From positions 18,739,501-18,803,500 of the forward strand of contig CM075770.1 in NCBI GenBank assembly GCA_037974665.1: a stretch of 64,000 nt of DNA. The letters are read 5' to 3'. The position numbers and the translations under genes are program-made. The stretch is from Ehretia macrophylla (Eukaryota; Streptophyta; Magnoliopsida; Boraginales; Ehretiaceae). Each line of letters opens with the position of its first letter. The stretch's first letter is position 1. A model generated the notes under the pieces. The model worked only from the letters and a program-made list of their open reading frames with translations, did no database searches and was not told the DNA's origin. Below are positions 59,757 to 64,000 of this stretch, piece by piece.

Positions 59757-62700
59757 TTATATTGTATAGACCATGCCAACCTCTAGAAGAGCAGCATGAG
59801 GGATGTTTAATGCCACAGGAGGCTCTCGGCAATTTTTATCAAGAAGAATATAACTAGTGATAAGAAACCGTTTGAAAAGGTTGGAGCCATTGCGCAGTGA
59901 GAAATGTGTTTTACCTAAGAAATAAGCCGTCCCGCTTTCCCTTGCATCAACTAGTTCTTGAAGCTCCTCCCTCACCACTGAATGCATCTCGGGACTCTTT
60001 GGAGGCAACATAAATCGTACTTTCTTTTTCCTATGGCGAGCCGAACCGCTATGTGATTGTGATGGATCATCAACCTGCAACACACTTTTTTTCTCAGTTT
60101 CATTGTCTGCTGCTGAGCTTGGATGTTTGGTTTCAGTCAGAGGAATTAGTGCACTTCCATCCCCCATTGAACCACCCAAAACCATCATCTTTCCTTCTGG
60201 TGATGTCAAGGCTTCATAATCACGTTCCTCCCTCGCAATGAATTCTCCGATTGAACTTATAATCTGCTCCTCAAAATCGTCCGTGTCTCTTACACGATCG
60301 CAATATCCATATACCACGATGCAGCGATAGATTTTGTACTCCTTGGGGCCGACCCTGCCTATAAGATATCGCTGATATGGGGGAATATGGGGCTCTGGCA
60401 AATACTTAAAAGACACAAATATCAGAACCTGATGAAAGGCTGGAAGATTAGTGATGAAATGAGAGAAGAAAGCTGGAATTCCCATCACAACATCAGTGTA
60501 GATGAAGCCAATGCCAGGGACTCTGGAAACTCCTAGACCGGGGCTAAGATCCGTTAGCCAGTCCACAGGCACTTTGTTTTCTATATCAAATTCGTACTTC
60601 TTAACTGTGCCATAGTGCCAGGAGAGCATGATAGCCATGAAAAGCAACAATACAACGATAACAAACCAAGCTCCCCTTGGAATGTTCAACAAACAGGATG
60701 ATAGATACATGGCCTCTATGGAGCCGAAGAATAATAAGAAGCATCCAGATACAAACACACTCTTCTCCCAGTAAAGAGAAATTACAAGTGACATCAGACA
60801 AGTTGTCACGAGCATACCGCATACTATGGCTAAACCTGTTGAGAAATTCAGGAACACAGTCACTAAAGAGGAAAAGCACGGCCTAGCCAAAAAAAAAAAA
60901 AAAAAGGAAAAAAGAAAACAGAGGAAAAGCTCGAATCAGGAGCCAAGATTTCACTCTTTGCTCTATGTGTTGATTTTTTTTTAATGCTTTACCAAGTCTT
61001 GCGCTTTGAGGATATATTCAGTTTTAAGCGCATATATTATCCATGAACCACTAGAGTTAATAAAGATAATTTGTTAGATAATCATACCTGTTGCGTTTCC
61101 AATTGGTGATATGTCATGGAAACCAATAGTTATTGCTAAGCTCAGGACCATTAGTACCCAGTTTACATCAGGAATATATATCTGCCCGTGTATCTTATCA
61201 GATGTGTGGACGACTTTTACCCTGGGAAAACATGCAAGTGCCTGACACTGATTTATAATAGAGAAGCTTGCTGTGATGGTGGCCTGGCTTCCTACAGCTG
61301 AAGCAAATAGGGATAACACTGCGAAGACGTGATGAATGTTTCCTGATGTTTTCAAGAGCTTCACAGGTTAGAATTACTAATATTCTGAAGACTAGTGCCA
61401 TGTAATATAAAACAATAGAAAGAACTTACCATCAGGTAGAGACTCGCTAAGGTGAGCAATATCGTCAGAAATGCCCAAATGTTGGGAGATAAATGCAGCT
61501 TGACCGGCATAACTTAGAACAAGGACTGGATATATTAAGCAGAGAAATGTGATCTGCATGATCGTCAGCCAAGAGTTTATCATCACCTGGACTTTGCAGT
61601 ATATTAATGAAACATGACACTTATATCTCATTTATACCTTGATAGATTTCTTAGAAAAATGGCCTAAATCAGCAAACATTGCCTCAGATCCTGAGCAATA
61701 ATGGTGAAATTAGACATGCCTGATTAATCAATGCAATATCAAAGAGCTTTGAGAACGTAAAGCAGAAGACTATAAAAATGTTAGCAGAGACCACTGACCT
61801 GCTATACATAAGACAATGCTGCCTAATGATTTCCAATTTTTAAAATTGATATTTCGAATGAATCTTAAAAGGTATATTGGGGAGACTGCATAGAGGATCT
61901 GGTGATGATGAACAATATTGTACAGACCCACACCGCCAATGAACATGAGCCATATAATTATGATTGGAGCAAATATGAATCCAATTTTGCGAGTCCCATA
62001 ATGTTGCAGAGCAAAAAGGCAAACAAGTATGACACATGCAGTGGGAACTGGTACATCTGAAGGTATAATTCCGGAAATCAGAAAGGAGATGAAAAAGTTT
62101 CCATTAAGTCTGTGAATAGCAGAACAAAGTATTCGTTCACTTGTTGAATCAAACGTAAAATAACTTACACTTCTTTAAAACTTTGTCTATGTGCTCCCTT
62201 GTGTTTTCTGAAGATGTAACTGAAAGAAAATCTCTAGTTTTAATTAAACAATGACTGGTACAAAAGAATCATAAACTTGTTTCTTATTGAACTCTACTGC
62301 TAATTCTTACTTCGATGTGAAAGCTTGGATAAAGATCGTCCCAGACTTGATGTTGCTGATAGTACTAGAAGCAAGGAAAGAAAAACTTGGTTACTGAAGT
62401 TATTATCTATCTAATGTTATTCGGTGGGATACATTGTCAACTAATTAAGAAGGATTGTACAATATATTAGTGAAACAAACCAGAGATAGATGGGGTGAGA
62501 ACTCCATCAGCAATTATCATGCAGGCGCCTAACAAAGCCAGGAACAACAGCAGATAATGGCTACTTTTATGTTTTTCAATGGCCCTTCTCGCCCTTGATT
62601 TAACCTTGATCTTCCTTGGGCTTCCTCCCTCGGCGTGCACAATCTCACTAGCACTTCTTTCACTTGGTAGCAATCCCACTTTAGCATGCCTGCAAAGTAA

Positions 62701-63678
62701 GGAGTACAACGAAAATGTACCTCCTGCAGAGATCCATGGAAATTACAATGGCTTAACTATATCCTCTTTGATTCAAACAAAATCATGAATAGAAAAATTC
62801 TTCGAAGATGATTACGTACCCTCTCCATCATCGTCTGCTTTCAGAACTATCAAGGCATATTTCAGCAGAGGTATGATGGTCAAAGTCCAAAAAATGAAGG
62901 AAAACAGTTCATATAGTTCCTTATCCGATTGGATATCTTTTGGGAGAATTGATCCGAATACGTATAAAGGAGCCGTGCTCAATCGACCATAAACTACTCC
63001 AAGGCTTTGGAATGACAAAAGGATCGTGTGCCTCCATGCCTCTTTCTGCATATATCCCGATTTCAGTTGTACGAAACATACATGAAAGTACTACTCTTCT
63101 TGCAGTCAGGCAACAATCTTTAACTATAATACGATTACACAACCCGACCCATGCACCAAAAAAGAAAGAAAGAAAGAAAAAAATGTAAATATAAAGAAGA
63201 AAGATAGAGAGAATGACGAGAGAGAGAGAGGAAAGATCATGCAAGCCTTTTAACATTAAAACTCGCATCTCTAACCGTTTAAACCTTCAAATGACGTTAA
63301 TTTTTTTTTTTTTATATTATGTTAAAGCTCAGTTATCAACAGTTTTTGGTTCAAGTCTCGTGTGCGCCGGCCACTCATTTAAAAACAGAAAAGACTGTCC
63401 ATGTGCAGCACATATTAAATCATTCCTTTAACCTTTTTAAGCTTTTAGATGAAATGGTAATTGAGCAAGAGTGAGAGATAAACTGGAAACACATATATAG
63501 TAACATTAAGAAAGCATGGCATGAGTGTTAATTGAAAGCTGCAGAAAAGAAGCATAATTAACAAATTACAATATTGCATGATTCTAATTAAGTTAAAGAA
63601 AAAGAGAGAAGAGTATAGTCAACTTACCTTTAGTTGTTCATAGGGGATAGAAGATACAGGGTTTAATGCAGGATCCAT
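59757..63678 (-). CDS. KUP/HAK/KT family potassium transporter
   Basis: This is a plasma- or endomembrane K+ transporter, probably H+-coupled. Exons in transcript order are 63628-63678, 62820-63045, 62481-62723, 62311-62364, 62169-62207, 61799-62056, 61638-61690, 61430-61586, 61088-61342 and 59757-60835; all are GT-AG, and 2415 nt gives 804 aa, the usual size. Family stretches are [51 protein letters not shown]-type text ([20 protein letters not shown]), VPVPTACVILVCLFALQHYG, GSEAMFADLGHFSKKSIK, CFPRVKVVHTSDKIHGQIYI, VPGIGFIYTDVVMGIPAFFS and the C-terminus NCREPPVALNIPHAALLEVG. About 12 membrane segments precede a cytosolic tail of about 280 residues with a basic patch (ARHRKKKVRF). In TM1 the usual GD[LI] is GRL (Arg38). 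The start codon at 63678 lies in a separate 17-codon exon (MDPALNPVSSIPYEQLK). Confidence 0.94.
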
Positions 63679-63867
63679 GAACAAGCTGTTATTAGTGGAG
63701 TGATCTTACGTTAGAAACAAGCTACAAATAAATGCATATATTGATTTCGATTCAACCTAGGAGTTTAAGACGGAACAAACAATGTGAAAGATCTCAAAAT
63801 GTCTGAGGTCGACAAAGAGCTAGCTATTACTAAAAGAGATCTCAAAATGTTGTCCAACTAGTACTGT

Positions 63868-63920
<53 letters not shown>

Positions 63921-64000
63921 TGTATGCATGTGTATACGATCTTCTCTGATCTTGAGAAGTTTTAAATGCATGGATGATATTTGAATGGACCTATAGACAC
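63679..64000. other. Upstream region of the KUP gene
   Basis: This is the presumed promoter and leader of the minus-strand transporter. It contains a compound TA/GA microsatellite (63869-63920) about 190-240 bases from the start codon; nothing else is recognised. Confidence 0.45.
63869..63920. repeat. Compound (TA)n(GA)n microsatellite
   Basis: About 12 TA units are followed directly by about 12 GA/AG units, in the upstream region of the KUP gene. Confidence 0.92.

Overview
The window is nuclear DNA of a flowering plant, very probably a eudicot. It carries intron-rich genes with GT-AG introns, plant gene families, AT-rich spacers and many LTR retrotransposons. A homeobox-less KNOX gene of the KNATM type also points to a eudicot. 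I see no bacterial signals, CRISPR array, rRNA operon or convincing tRNA gene.

Six host genes can be assembled exon by exon with consistent reading frames. They are: the 3' end of LCB2, serine palmitoyltransferase (10-1689, +); a SIA2-type sialyltransferase-like GT29 protein (9551-15978, -; 12 exons, 455 aa); PYD1, dihydropyrimidine dehydrogenase (36118-41107, +; 7 exons, 423 aa); a KNATM-like MEINOX protein (43518-44566, -; 3 exons); RPS3A/eS1 (55799-58985, +; 7 exons, 261 aa); and a KUP/HAK/KT potassium transporter (59757-63678, -; 10 exons, 804 aa). The genes are metabolically unrelated and look like ordinary neighbours: sphingolipid synthesis, Golgi glycosylation, pyrimidine breakdown, leaf patterning, translation and potassium transport.

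Most of the rest is transposon. A TIR DNA element with an 8-bp target duplication (2744-8636) holds a broken minus-strand Ty1/copia element (3030-8099). A Tekay-like Ty3/gypsy fragment lies in intron 2 of the SIA2-like gene. A broken Tat/Retand-type Ty3/gypsy element (16439-33428, with an antisense ORF region) was split by a younger, non-coding 8-kb LTR element (17689-25633, LARD-like, minus strand). A solo LTR of the same Tat family (34903-35376, inverted, perfect 5-bp duplication) sits 1.5 kb away. A second foldback element (45315-46202) holds a solo-LTR-like insert. A Ty1/copia element with a clean target duplication (47622-52715) and a PIF/Harbinger-like non-autonomous element (53124-54183) follow.

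No wholly new multi-gene system is evident. The items most worth a second look are a cluster of three perfect stem-loops in both LTRs of the LARD, repeat architecture inside that element, a TM1 signature change in the transporter, a duplicated organelle-23S-like segment in an RPS3A intron, a GC-AG intron in RPS3A, and a microsatellite-encoded tail on the KNATM-like protein. All family calls are from reading translated sequence by eye; no database search was possible.
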